The notes beneath the pieces are model-generated. The model was given only the letters and a program-made list of their open reading frames with translations, searched no databases and was not told where the DNA came from. The position numbers were made by a program, and so were the translations under genes. Shown here one piece after another: positions 1 to 10,259 of a stretch of DNA of 64,000 nucleotides. The stretch is from Spinellus fusiger. Lineage: Eukaryota; Mucoromycota; Mucoromycetes; Mucorales; Phycomycetaceae. The first letter of the stretch is position 1. Every line of letters starts with the position of its first letter. The stretch lies in assembly GCA_025094145.1 (NCBI GenBank), contig JALLLS010000083.1:62001-126000 (forward strand), written 5' to 3'.

Positions 1-95
1 TAGATGGTATTGGTGGTTTTATAATCGTATCCTTAGTTTTTATACAAAAGGTGACGCCTCCATTGAATATGTATGTAAAATAAAGTGATGACTAC

Positions 96-467
96 CTTTC
101 GATATGCTCTCTTTATCTCTAGATCTGTACTAGATTTCTCTATAGACAGTATTTTGTAATAATCTGATCCATAAGAGAGCACTTCACGCACATCTTCCAC
201 TTGTCTAGTTGTATATTTTTTGTCTTTTGAATTGACAGGTTGGATAGTCTGTGAACTGAATTTAGTGTCGAATCCTGTTGATATCCCAGTAGAAGGGATT
301 CGAGCTATTGATTCTTCTGCTGTCTTGATTAATGCTTCAGTTTGATTTAATGGGTACATGGAAAAGGATTGTTTTGCAGATTCCAAGGCAGCCTCATAGT
401 TGCCAGAGATTTGGTGCTTTTTTGCAATTGAAAGGAGTCGAAGTGCTTCTATTTTATTATTATCCAT
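96..467 (-). CDS. DnaJ-family co-chaperone, DNAJB12/HLJ1-like (partial, first exon)
   Basis: J-domain co-chaperone that would stimulate an Hsp70 ATPase, probably at the ER membrane by analogy with DNAJB12/DNAJB14. The exon starts at ATG 467 (MDNNKIEAL...) and has the family's typical N-terminal region: a short TPR-like segment (SGNYEAALESAKQSFSMYP), a linker, then the start of the J domain (DYYKILSIEKSSTDLEIKRA YRK). The reading leaves the exon at AAG|GTAGTC (intron begins at 95). The HPD tripeptide and the rest of the gene are not visible, so the intron must run past base 1 or the gene is broken there. An in-frame upstream ATG at 518 would add a hydrophobic leader, but homologues start with the MxxNKxEA block, so 467 is preferred. 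It is transcribed away from the Integrator-like gene. Confidence 0.8.
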
Positions 468-809
468 TGAATACACACCCAAAGATATAGACAGATAAAT
501 AAACAAGAATATAAACAAATAGATATTACCGAGAAAGCAAGAATATATATTTATATAAAGGGGAAATAAAAAGGTATATTTTTACTTACAGTAGAGACAC
601 GAAGACACTTTTTATTGGCTATCTTTTGGAATCCGGCTACCTATGTCCAATAGAGGGTTATTTCCTGCCCTTCAAAATGCAATCAACTACTTGGAGATAT
701 GTTTTTACCTGTTCCAATAAATGTAAGTCACAATTCTTCCTCTTCTTGCTGCCTACTCCATAAGAGATACTTGCTGAATTTGACTCTTCTTCCACTCTTT
801 CTTGTTGCA
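468..809. other. Intergenic region between divergent genes
   Basis: Short region between the J-protein start (467) and the first supported Integrator exon. It contains a small ATG frame at 643 that closes at 720, and an open frame from ATG 699 that runs through into the exon at 810. A possible intron (GTAAGT at 723, acceptor near 770) could join these, but protein similarity does not support it. There is no room here for the missing N-terminal half of INTS2. Confidence 0.4.
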
Positions 810-3625
810 ATGAATACTGATTCAAAAAGAGCACCAAGTCTAGACTCATTTTACCAACTGCTAAAGGGTCGTGTATTTAATCATAGCACTAACTATGCAG
901 CCTGGCTACTGGAGTGCATAAACAGTGCTACGCTTCCTATCCATCCCAAGTTCAGTCTCGTCATTAAAGAGTTTGTTTCGAGGTAGATTTTTTGTTCCTT
1001 CTTCTATCTCTTCTATCTCTTCTATTAGTATAAGATTCTCCACCTTGTTGAATAGCCATACCACATAATAAGAGGGATACGGGCACTAGGACACACCAGT
1101 GATAAGCATAACTATCATGGTCTATTATAGTATCAAGCACTATCATACCCTACATAGACTCATTCTATAAGTGCATGTGTATCTCATGTTGACTGGTGAT
1201 ACTGTAGTGTTTTTATGTTCGAGCCTTTTCATAGTATTGCCGAAGATAAAATCATCCCTTACTTTAATGATTGTTCTATACCTTCACCCACACAAACCAT
1301 GCTTTTATTGTACGTGTTACAATACAACGATGCCTTTATTGCCTTCAAAACAGATCCAGGCCTTATTGCAGCTTCCTCTTCGAAAATGAATACAGTTCAT
1401 CAAGGTGATTTATTCAATAAAATAATATATGTATCCTCTCTAGTCAAAAAGATGAAAGAAAAAGGGAATCTTATTATTTATTTGTTTGTTTGTTTATTTG
1501 TTTGTTTATTTATGTATATATAGTCTATTCTTCTTCTCTCCTAGAAAGTATTCCAATTCGACACATACTGAACCATGTAGAGGGTTACCAACAAGGAAAT
1601 GCCTATCGTAGTGTGTATCCTGAACTTGTATCCCTCATGGCCAATCTATTCCCAGAGATGTTTGATGTGGTTAGCTTCTTATTACAACAAGACAAAGAGA
1701 TGATTATGGCCTATGATGATACTAAAAAAGCAGCAAGGTAAAGGGAGAAAAACAAACCCCACAACCTGCACTCCATCTGCTATAGTGTATAGATATAGAT
1801 ATAAAAGATCACTTATTGATGCACTGTTCTCTCTATACAAATACAAAGATGGTGGGCAGAAGAAATGACAAGGGAGAAACTGGCCTGTGTCTTATCACAG
1901 TGGCAAACTGAGGCTGACACAGTATTAACAGGTTGGGTTGACTTATTTCCAGTGTGGATTGCTTACTTGAAATAGCTCTCTCTCATCTAGAAACACTCTC
2001 TTCTCTAAAAGTGTCTGAATTTGCAGAAGTCGTACTCTCTACACTGCTGCCTCCATGCCTGGATGGGAGGTAGTTTTGTTAGTTCTCTGTGTATTCATTC
2101 ACTCTTGTTGATTCATCCATACTCTATGACTATTTCCTTTATATCTTTCTATTAGTCTTAATGATTCAATTTCAGAGGCATTCCTATCTGTTTGGGAATC
2201 CTTCAATCGTATTATACCCCATGAGCTGTGGGTATTGACAGTGAACAAGATGAGAGAAAAGTCCCAGTCCAAATCAGAGTAAGTTCGTAAGGAGAATAGA
2301 CACATACGTTGATATACACTGTTTCTTATACATCGATGTTAGTGTTTATACGTTGGATCAATTGATACAAGACCCTCTCTTATTATTTCAGTGTGATGCA
2401 AGAGTATTTCGATCTGAAAAAATACTGCCCATCTTCCTACATGTAATAATCTCTTTTGTAACCATGAGTTGAAGCTGACTGACTATTATTATTTAAATAA
2501 CCATAGATTATGGGATCTCTGCGTATTTGTTCAAAACATAGAATATGGAAACGATACCATACTGTCTATGCCAATAATGATGTAAATAGGAACGATTCAC
2601 AGACATAATTATTGAAGAATGAATTTATATGTATAGACTGTTCTCAACTCTCGCAATATCATGGCTCTTATTAATGCACAGGAGACCATGATGCTTCAAC
2701 TCTTGCTTGAACTGTGTCGAGCCCAGCCCAATGAGAAAGAACGACCAGGTATTCTTGATGACTTTTTATTTATTTATATTATTAAAGAAAGGGGTTTCTA
2801 ATGCTTACATGTGTGGTAAAAGATACACTGACAGCTACACGAAGGAGTATTTGTCACTTTATCCATAGTATCTTTATTGATGGTGATCGTGACATGTTGC
2901 TGGCTAAGATTCTTCATTTCCAAACCTATGCTATAGACCTCATACCTATGGTGGTGGCAATGATTCCTTCTATATGTAAGTGAGCTTTCTCAAGGATATA
3001 CCAATAAATATTCTTTCTCTACATCCCTATAGACATTGTACTTAGCTTTGTTCCTGAGCTTGTACGTCAACCTCAAGTTCATAAACAAGTTTTTGGTATA
3101 CTTATGGCCTGTCATTTATGTGAGAAGTATCCTTTGGAGAATTAGTAAGTCTTTTTTTTTTCTTTCTTTGACTTGTATGATTTCTCCATGTGTGTGTGTG
3201 TGTGTTTCTTGATTAGCTTAGAAATGGCTGAACATCACGTCCTTCCTCGTTTATTACGTGTTGCTTTTCCACCTTCTCGTGATGGAAAGCAAGCAGCTGC
3301 CTGTGTTCCTTCTGAACCTTTACTTCAAGCCATTCCAGGATTTGTACATCTTGCCAAAGCATTTCCTCACTTCTCTCCTCATATTATGGATGCATTTATT
3401 GGTAACCCTCTTATTAGAAAGGAGTTTTTGGTTTTTGGTTTTGTTAAAAATGAATTCTCTTTCTTTATAGAAATCTCAAGAGGACTGCCACCACCTAGTG
3501 AATTTATGGGTCAACAGGGCAAGATTATTCTTGTATTGCAACTGCACAAGGTATTAGCTGATTCAAAAGCTGCAGTGCAGGTACAGATCGATCAAATGGG
3601 TCAGGTCAACAAAGTACTTTTATAA
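810..3625 (+). CDS. INTS2: Integrator complex subunit 2-like protein, C-terminal half only
   Basis: Thirteen exons can be joined in frame; most introns are ordinary GT-AG (for example 983-1207, 1405-1544, 1738-1848). The product is collinear with the C-terminal half of animal INTS2, a nuclear scaffold subunit of the Integrator complex that processes snRNA and attenuates RNA polymerase II. Matching landmarks in order: [117 protein letters not shown]. The end is TAA at 3625. The N-terminal ~600 residues of animal INTS2 are absent; only 340 bases separate this gene from the divergent J-protein. The true start is therefore uncertain (ATG 810 or 699). Family assignment rests on remembered motif order, not a search. 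Confidence 0.75.
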
Positions 3626-3776
3626 TACTCTACTTTATGGAACAGTAGAGTTCATCTCTTTGTCTGTTGATCTTTTTTTTTCTCACTCACTCTACACTGA
3701 ATTCATCTCCTTTTATATTTATACTATATACATATAAACAAATAGTATATAGATACATCTCTACCTAGCAGAGTGC

Positions 3777-4247
3777 TTACACTTTTCGGACATATTTAAC
3801 AAGGGAGAAGTTATTTTCTATAGACACGAGGAAGGTGTCTGTGGTATTACATTTTACTGCTGATCCCACTACTCTTAAGTAGCCTTCCATCAGTTGAGTC
3901 GATGCATTTGTGAACTGAATTACATCTTCCGGTTCCCATTCTAGGACAGTATAGAGTAAGTAAGAAAGCAAGTATAATAATTATCTTTTTCTTTACTTGT
4001 TGAAGTCTGGAATACAAGCGTGCCTGTAGAATCCCCCACAAGATACTCTGATACGTGGACTACTGTATTGGCTAGTATATTTACAGTGTAGATTGAGTTT
4101 TTAATACTTCTTCATCTGAATTTACTTACAAGGCTCGTGAAGTGTCTCAATCGTGGCCAACAGTTCTAACACCTTTACTATACTATAAACACCATAGCAT
4201 TCAGGCACTAGTGTAGAAAGAGGTTGAGCTAATAGGAATAGCATCAT
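3777..4247 (-). CDS. Small OB-fold single-stranded nucleic-acid-binding protein (SOSS-B / At4g28440-like)
   Basis: Three exons (4130-4247, 3997-4071, 3940-3777) give a 118-residue protein from ATG 4247. It has the OB-fold order seen in the plant At4g28440 family and in SOSS-B: an N-terminal strand with LSTLVPECYGVYSIVKVLE, the signature VGDSTGTLVFQTST, then EPEDVIQFTNA and a terminal NNFSLVKYV resembling the NLSLVEYE end of plant members. Introns are GTAAGT...CTAG (4072-4129) and GTAAAG...CTAG (3941-3996). It likely binds ssDNA or RNA; the cellular role is not known from sequence. It is convergent with the Integrator gene, about 150 bases tail to tail. An extra upstream exon cannot be excluded. 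Confidence 0.65.
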
Positions 4248-4649
4248 ATTAGTAAGCCACACTCTTATATCTTCCTATCTCACCCAAAGACATGAGCGGA
4301 AAAAGATAGGGATCGAGGAATCGAGGAAAGAAAGGGAAGGTAGGGACTCTATTTTTTGATAGTCACACTTTATTACAGTGATCCTCCAAGTCCAATTCTC
4401 TCCAACACTCCTGCTCTTCCTTGGAATCCAATAGAATTACACTTCATAAACACTTAATTTCTATCAAGACATTTTTGGTAGCTCTATAGAAGTTTTTTTT
4501 GTTTTAAAATATAATATAATATAATATAATATAAAAGAGAAAACTATACAAAGTAATAAATGGATACTTCTTTTGCCTTGCTCCTTTTCTTCCCTCTGTC
4601 TAATGGTACAGTGATTTAACCTATAATATAAGACAATATTATATGGTAC
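4248..4649. other. Intergenic, no gene seen
   Basis: AT-rich spacer with a short (ATATA)n tract near 4510-4533. A plus-strand frame near 4378-4460 follows a good acceptor and reads YSDPPSPILSNTPALPW, but nothing around it supports a gene. Confidence 0.4.
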
Positions 4650-4750
4650 AAAATAAGTAACCAGTTGTTTTCAAACCTCGGGCTATTTCTATATTAAAAA
4701 GATAACATACACTATCTTCCTTTTCTTTCATAAAAGCTACTTTTCATATA

Positions 4751-4939
4751 ATGTCTCCACTATTTAGCACCATAAACATCTTCACCAAGACCCATGAGAT
4801 GCATAGAAAGGATACCTGCTTTGAAACTTGTTCAGCCATCATTCATCAGGTGCTGAACCTGAAATCTACTCAGGTCGAGGCATTTCGTATGTTCAACGTG
4901 CCTACTTCCACTGTGACAGACTGCCATGAACTCAAATAA
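4751..4939 (+). other. Hypothetical 62-codon ORF, kept in both arms
   Basis: ATG-initiated frame ending in VPTSTVTDCHELK. The second copy at 62662-62850 (minus) differs at two residues. The segment QVEAFRMFNVPTSTVTD resembles the helix-turn-helix recognition region of Tc1-type transposases, and Tc1 3'-end debris follows directly, so it may be the N-terminal piece of a collapsed element. It could equally be a chance frame. Confidence 0.3.
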
Positions 4940-5400
4940 TTCTCTTTCTTCTAAACCCTGGAGTCAGTTACCGCCCACAGATGAACAATGCTAGAGATTA
5001 TAAGAACAAGGCAACTCAATTAGAGAGTATTAAATGGTATAGTAGTTGCTTTTTACTGGCTGTTGCAATACTGATCCCAATCCAGTGGAGGGAGCATCTG
5101 TAGACTTAATTGAATATTATTAGAAAGGACAAGATTTTATATTCCACTAGACAAAGGTTAGAGACTGCCCTGATGCTGGAATGGGGCAAAATATCGAAGG
5201 CAGTGACAGATATCCTCATTGCCAGTATGGGGCGGAGATATTAGACCTTTATTAATGCCAAAGAATAATGGTGGTTACTAAGCAACCTTACAATAAAAAC
5301 CACTGTTATTTATTATCAACACTCCTATCTTTATCTATTCAAAGTTATACGTCTTTAGCCAATGAATTCATAAAGTGATAGCACTATCAAGATAAAGTAG
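4940..5400 (+). pseudogene. Degenerate Tc1/mariner transposase 3' end
   Basis: Translations in shifting frames give remnants of the Tc1 DDE region: QMNNARDYK (from DNA..H), a decayed SPDLNPIEHLW-type segment, and a C-terminal ILIASMGRR...INAKE block. The same sequence occurs at about 9740-10187 and, inverted, at 57480-57800 and 62230-62640. Multiple stops make it non-coding. Confidence 0.7.
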
Positions 5401-5536
5401 GAGCCTGAAAAAGACTGTCTGAATTCAAAATGGCCTAAAATTTTTTACTGTTGACATTGGACAGTCACAAATATTCATCTATAAATATAATTCATGCAAT
5501 CTACCTATTGTCTGCACGTTGATAGTCTAATACACC

Positions 5537-8500
5537 ATGACAAACACACCTTCTGCTCACCGATCTTCAACATCTCTCCCACAGACTCCCAAAAAGCACT
5601 CTTCTCTTAAGTCTCTTAAAAGACCCTCATCTCTTCAATGTCCCAAAATACACTCTTCTCTGCTGTCTCCCACAAGACACCACCACCAACAGTCTCCTGC
5701 AAGACCCTCTTCTTTGTACTCTGGCTCACAGTCTCCTGAAAGACAGTCTGGTTTACATCCTTACATGTCTCGCAGTCTCCTATCCACCCTGAGACAAGAA
5801 CCATCCGAGTCACCTCTACGCGACTACCTCTCTTCCCAGGTCAACATCCAGGACCACTCACCTGTAAAGGAAGACTGTATCTCCCAGCACTCTTTCGACT
5901 CTTCACCAAAACGCCTTTTTGAAAGCGGCAGTGAACTGTATCACAATGAGTCCTCAGTAGAGTACACTTCAAGAGAGCCCTCTCTCATTAACAAGCATGA
6001 AGCCAGCCAGCTCTTGAGCTCAGTTGCTTCCAAGAAAAAGTCTGACAATGAGGCCATCCAATGCGATGCTACACCTCAGGACAAAACAAAAAGACCTCTG
6101 TCCAATGTCTACAACAAGGACATAAAGAGCCAGTTAAAAGAACTCTTTCTGGGGGCGATGGATAGCCATTCACCCTACAATGCCATCTACTATGCTGAGA
6201 AGATTGCTGGTATGTCAGGTAAGAAAGATACTCTACTCAATACAAAAAGGAGTGAGAGTGAGAAAGAATGTGTATATTAAACAAGAAATATTCTCTTTTA
6301 TATACATGTGCACTGTAGACAGAACCAACAACGACTGTCTTGACTTGATTGGACTCTACATGCAAACAGGCCAACACCAAAGAGCCTTGTATTTGCTAAA
6401 CCGAGACAATCTTGTGAAGGGTGAAGTCCGTGGCCAGTACTTTGCGGCTGTGTGTACGGTAAGCAACTACAGAAAACACTGCATAAAAACATGCATGTGT
6501 ATGTGTGTATGTGTGTATTTATGTATGTATCTATTTCTTATAGAACACCTTGGGACGTTATAAGAAGACATTTGACTACATTGGCGCCCACACTCTATTC
6601 AACACAACAAGCAAATACCTTTTCTTATTAATAACTAAGCAGCTAACCAGATAACTAACCATGCTCATTTGTTTGTTTGTATGGGGAAATAGAGTGGACA
6701 CCTTCAAGCACTATCAAGGTACAGTAGAAAACACACTATAGATAGCAACCCTCTGTTCACTTTCTCTGTTCTTGTACTAATGCATTTGTGTTGATTCATC
6801 ATTAGACTGAGTCTTTGATCAATTTGGAAAAAGGAAGAGCGTACTTGAAGTTGGATCAACCAGAGCTAGCCTCGGCTCAGTTCGTGAATGCACTGATGAT
6901 AGATGCACGGTGTTGTGAGGTAAAGTACTTTATTTTTTATTTTATATCAAGAACTATGTAATAACGAAGAGATGTCTAGGCATTGGACCTTTTAGTAGAT
7001 AACAAACTACTATCAGAAGAAGTTGGTAAGAGTCATGACACTTCAATGTGTTTGTTTGTTTTTAGAATGAGAAAAAGAAAGGATAATAACTCTTGGCTAT
7101 TAGAATGGGCCTTTGTGACGGGTCTTGACTATGAAAAACACTGTGGATCCAATGATGAAGTGATCCGATCTTTGTATTCGATGAAGATCAGACAGGTAAG
7201 TGATCTTATTTCGCATTCGGTGGACTCATTGAACTCTGTAGTACGCTCATCTCAGAGATGTTGATGCAGCCGAGAATGTATTAAGAACTCATCTTGGATT
7301 AAAAGACTGCACAGAAATATTGCTAAGCAAAGCAGAGGTCTACTTCAGCAATGGTTATTATCGAGAGGCTCTGCAGGTGTGCCTGAGGTAAGGACATTCA
7401 CCACCCATTGTCATTGGAGAATAGACAACTCAAGCCTAGAATTCTATTCTATAGAGTGCGTCAGAAGGATAAATACAATGCTCGGATTATTCCAATCCTA
7501 GCACTATGTTATTATGAACTGAAGATGAAGGTTGAGCTTCATGGTCTTATTATGGGTCTTACGGACCTATTGTCTGATAGATTCGAAGCAGGGTATGCAG
7601 TAGCCCTTTTTAACTTGATGAATGAAGACTATTTTTCAGCAAAGATTTGCTTTTTGTAAGTGGACTCAATGCTTATATATATCTTTCATTCATTCATCTT
7701 AACTGAATGTGTGTTTTGATACTAGGGATGTTCTAAAGGCCAATCGATATATGGAGCACGCCTGGATGGGGTTAGGTGACACATGTGCACTTATGGGCGA
7801 CCATGAAGCAGGCATTAAGGCCTACCAAGAATGCAATACAATGGTGTCTAGGTAATGTGTGCTAGTGGCTTCGACACTTACTGACGAGTTATTCTTTTTA
7901 AAAAAAACAGTTCGCATCGTCCCTACCTGGCTCTTGGAAGGCATTACATGAAGATTGGCCATCTGGATGAGGCTATTAAGAACCTATCCAAAAGCAACAA
8001 AATCTATAAGAATGACCCCCATATCTACCTTGAGATGAGTATTTACTATTTGAAAAAGAAAGAGTAAGTGGGACTGGACACGTTGAAAATACACAGTTGA
8101 TTCATTATGACATTAGCTACCGGGCTGCCCTAGACGGGTTGAGCATGGCAGCTGCGGCCACAGATGAGAGGCATGAGAACCTGGGTGATTTCTGGCAGTC
8201 TCTTTGGTGCAGTTTTGGAGAGTGCCATCGTCATCTAGAATAAGTATATCTTTCTATTTATTTATTTTTGTTGGTTGCTTATTTTTATGGCTGCTGTGTA
8301 GGGAGTATGACCGTGCCATTAGTTGTTTCGAGTTGGCAGAAACTCATGGCAGACAGGTGAGTAATATTTGCATATCTAAAGGTGAGATATGCTATCTTCA
8401 GGGCCAGTATAAAAAAGCAATCCATTATTCTGAAGAGGTATGTGATGAATAGCACTCTATAGAGTATAGGCAAGGAATAATTTACACACTTTTTTCATTC

Positions 8501-8832
8501 TTGTTTAGGCCAAGCAAATCTGTACTGAAAAAGGCCTTGCTGAGAAGTGCTTGCTAAAAGCAATGGCAGCGCAAGAAAAGCTTGCGTCAAGAGTGAAGAA
8601 GACGCCCTTGTGTTCGAAAGATGCGACGAGCACATATCACAGTGCAGTGGATCGTGAAGTGGTTGGTGAGCTGTATGATGAGGAAAGACTTCATGATAAA
8701 AAGATGGAGACTTTCTTTGTTAGTGAGATGGCAGCAGCCAAGGAACGTGTGGGAGATTTTCTTTCTGTGGAGCAGAAACCAAAAAAGAAGTTCAAAGAGA
8801 CGAAGAATGGCCAAGAAGAAGAAGAGTTGTAA
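5537..8832 (+). CDS. CDC16: Anaphase-promoting complex subunit Cdc16/APC6, copy 1 (one doubtful splice donor)
   Basis: TPR scaffold subunit of the APC/C ubiquitin ligase, which acts in the nucleus at mitosis. Residues 1 to ~190 are a Ser/Pro-rich, probably disordered extension with repeated SP/TP-R-SSL units. Cdc16 homology follows: YNAIYYAEKIAGM, LIGLYMQTGQHQRALYLL, WTPSSTIK, GRAYLKLDQPELASAQF, CEALDLLVDNKLLSEE, then TPR units such as AWMGLGDTCALMG and YLALGRHYMKIGHLDEA. It ends in a basic/acidic tail at TAA 8832. Introns are short. One is GC-AG (donor GCAAAT at 6611; phase fits only this donor). The donor after GECHRHLE reads ATAAGT at 8240, where the other copy has GTAAGT; without splicing, the frame stops at once (GAA TAA). 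The gene may therefore be truncated, use a rare AT-AG intron, or contain a sequence error. Confidence 0.85.
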
Positions 8833-8847
8833 TCTGTCTGCAGATGC

Positions 8848-9145
8848 CTGTGTCTGTTTATGTTCGTATATGTCTGTTTAAATTTACTTATGTCTAACTA
8901 TGTCTACTTTATCTACTTATGCTCACCTTCATCTACCTTCATCTACCTTCATCTACCTATGCCCACCTTCATCTACATTTATCTACCTATGCCCACCTAT
9001 GCCCACCTATGCTTACTCTTATCTACATATATATGTCTAACTATGTTTACCTATGTTTGTCTGCGTCTGTCTGCGTCTGTCTGTGTCTTTATTGTGTCTG
9101 TCTGTGTCTGTCTGTGTCTGTCTGTGTCTGTCTGCGTCTGTCTGT
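8848..9145 (+). repeat. Hexamer and longer tandem repeats downstream of CDC16
   Basis: Directly after the CDC16 stop: imperfect units of ATCTACCTTC and TATGCCCACC types, followed by an array of the hexamer TGTCTG with CGTCTG variants (about 9055-9145). The inverted copy at 58405-58745 has a different unit composition, as expected for a slippage-prone array. Confidence 0.85.
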
Positions 9146-9560
9146 GTGAGATTGTTTGGACAGGTAAAATAATGAGACTGAACAAAGGCAAGATTTTTAT
9201 TGAGTGAAGAAAAGTTCCTGATTTATATTTTTTGTGTGTACCTATCTTTCAGTGGCCTCTACCCTAGGGTTGATTCAATGGATAAGTACAACATTATATA
9301 ACCTTAAGTTATTTGCCTTTACTTTAATCACCTTTGATGGGTCATTATTGTCTACTAAGAATTTATTGATGATAGTAGTTCTGATTAAGTGTCCAATGGT
9401 ACACTAGGCTAAGAAGGTGATTTGTATTTACAACCAATTAGCGATATTGATACAGAGATGTACTATAGTGCTTGTGTACACCCAGGCTTTCATAGATGAT
9501 TCTGCATGTCACAGCACACTACTCATTGTTGACCAATCCATGGAGAATCTTGGGATTAAA
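9146..9560 (+). repeat. Dispersed repeat module R1
   Basis: Starts GTGTGAGATTGTTTGGACAG and includes TGCCTATCTTTCAGTGG-type sequence, a CACCTTTGATGGGTCATTATTG segment and TCATAGATGATTCTGCATG. It is also found at 54640-55160 (diverged), 58020-58420 (inverted, part of the right arm) and 63190-63610. No coding potential seen. It always borders Tc1 debris, so it may be part of a composite or non-autonomous element. Confidence 0.75.
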
Positions 9561-10187
9561 GTCAGAACACAACAATGGCCTTTAATCCCGAGAATGTCCA
9601 AGAAACAAGGTAGTTTGGAGGATGTAGTGTGATAGTATGGGGCTGCTTTAGTGGGGGAGAGTGTTGAGAGATGGATCGTAGTGAAGGATAGAATACTCCA
9701 ACAAGTACATCAATGTCTTGGGAGGTGTCTAATTCCATGAACTCGAGCATTTCTCTCTCTTCTAAACCCTGGAGTCAGTTACCGCCCACAGATGAACAAT
9801 GCTAGACCCTATCTACGTAAGACAACTCGAGAATGGGAAGGCAGCAAATGGTGTGGAAACCATTCCTTACTGGCTCTTGCAAAGTCTTTATCTCAATCTA
9901 ATTGAGCATCTGTGGGCCCACCTCTAGAAGATCATTAGGAAGGACAAGATTTTATATTCCACTAAACAAAAGTTAGAGACTGCCCTGATGCTGGAATGGG
10001 GCAAAGTATCTAAAAGAAGTGACATATATCCTCATTGCCAGCATAGGGCATAGATGTCAGACTATTGTTAATGCCAAAGAATAATGGTGGTTACTAAGCA
10101 ACCTTACAATAAAACTTTTTTTTGTATTATCAACACTACTATCCTTATGCATTGAGAGTCTTATGTTTTTATCTAATGAATTCATAA
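9561..10187 (+). pseudogene. Tc1/mariner transposase remnant
   Basis: Plus-strand frames preserve VVWRM-CDSMGLL-like (VMVWGCF) sequence, a decayed D-region and the common 3' end with ILIASIG and INAKE motifs, interrupted by many stops. The 3' end carries the family terminus GAATTCATAAAG...CAAGATAAAGTA, shared with 5370-5400. Confidence 0.7.
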
Positions 10188-10259
10188 AGTTATAACACTA
10201 TCAAGATAAAGTACAAAAAAAAGGAAACTTACATTTAAAAACTTCCGGTTACTTGTTGA

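Larger units (their letters stand above)
4650..10187 (+). repeat. Left arm of a ~5.5-kb inverted duplication
   Basis: This block recurs in reverse complement at about 57374-62955. Shared content in order: an ORF of 62 codons, Tc1 3'-end debris, the whole CDC16 gene with introns, the downstream hexamer tandem repeat, a dispersed repeat module and another Tc1 fragment. Paired coordinates sum to about 67,560-67,600, so only small indels separate the arms. Left-hand homology starts near ACAAAATAAGTAAC (4650). Right-hand homology stops in the Tc1 end near 10187, where the other arm switches to unrelated sequence at GAATTC. About 47 kb lies between the arms. Confidence 0.9.

Noticed and set aside
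4378..4460. Possible plus-strand exon reading YSDPPSPILSNTPALPW
   Set aside because: Good acceptor but no upstream donor, start or homologous gene.
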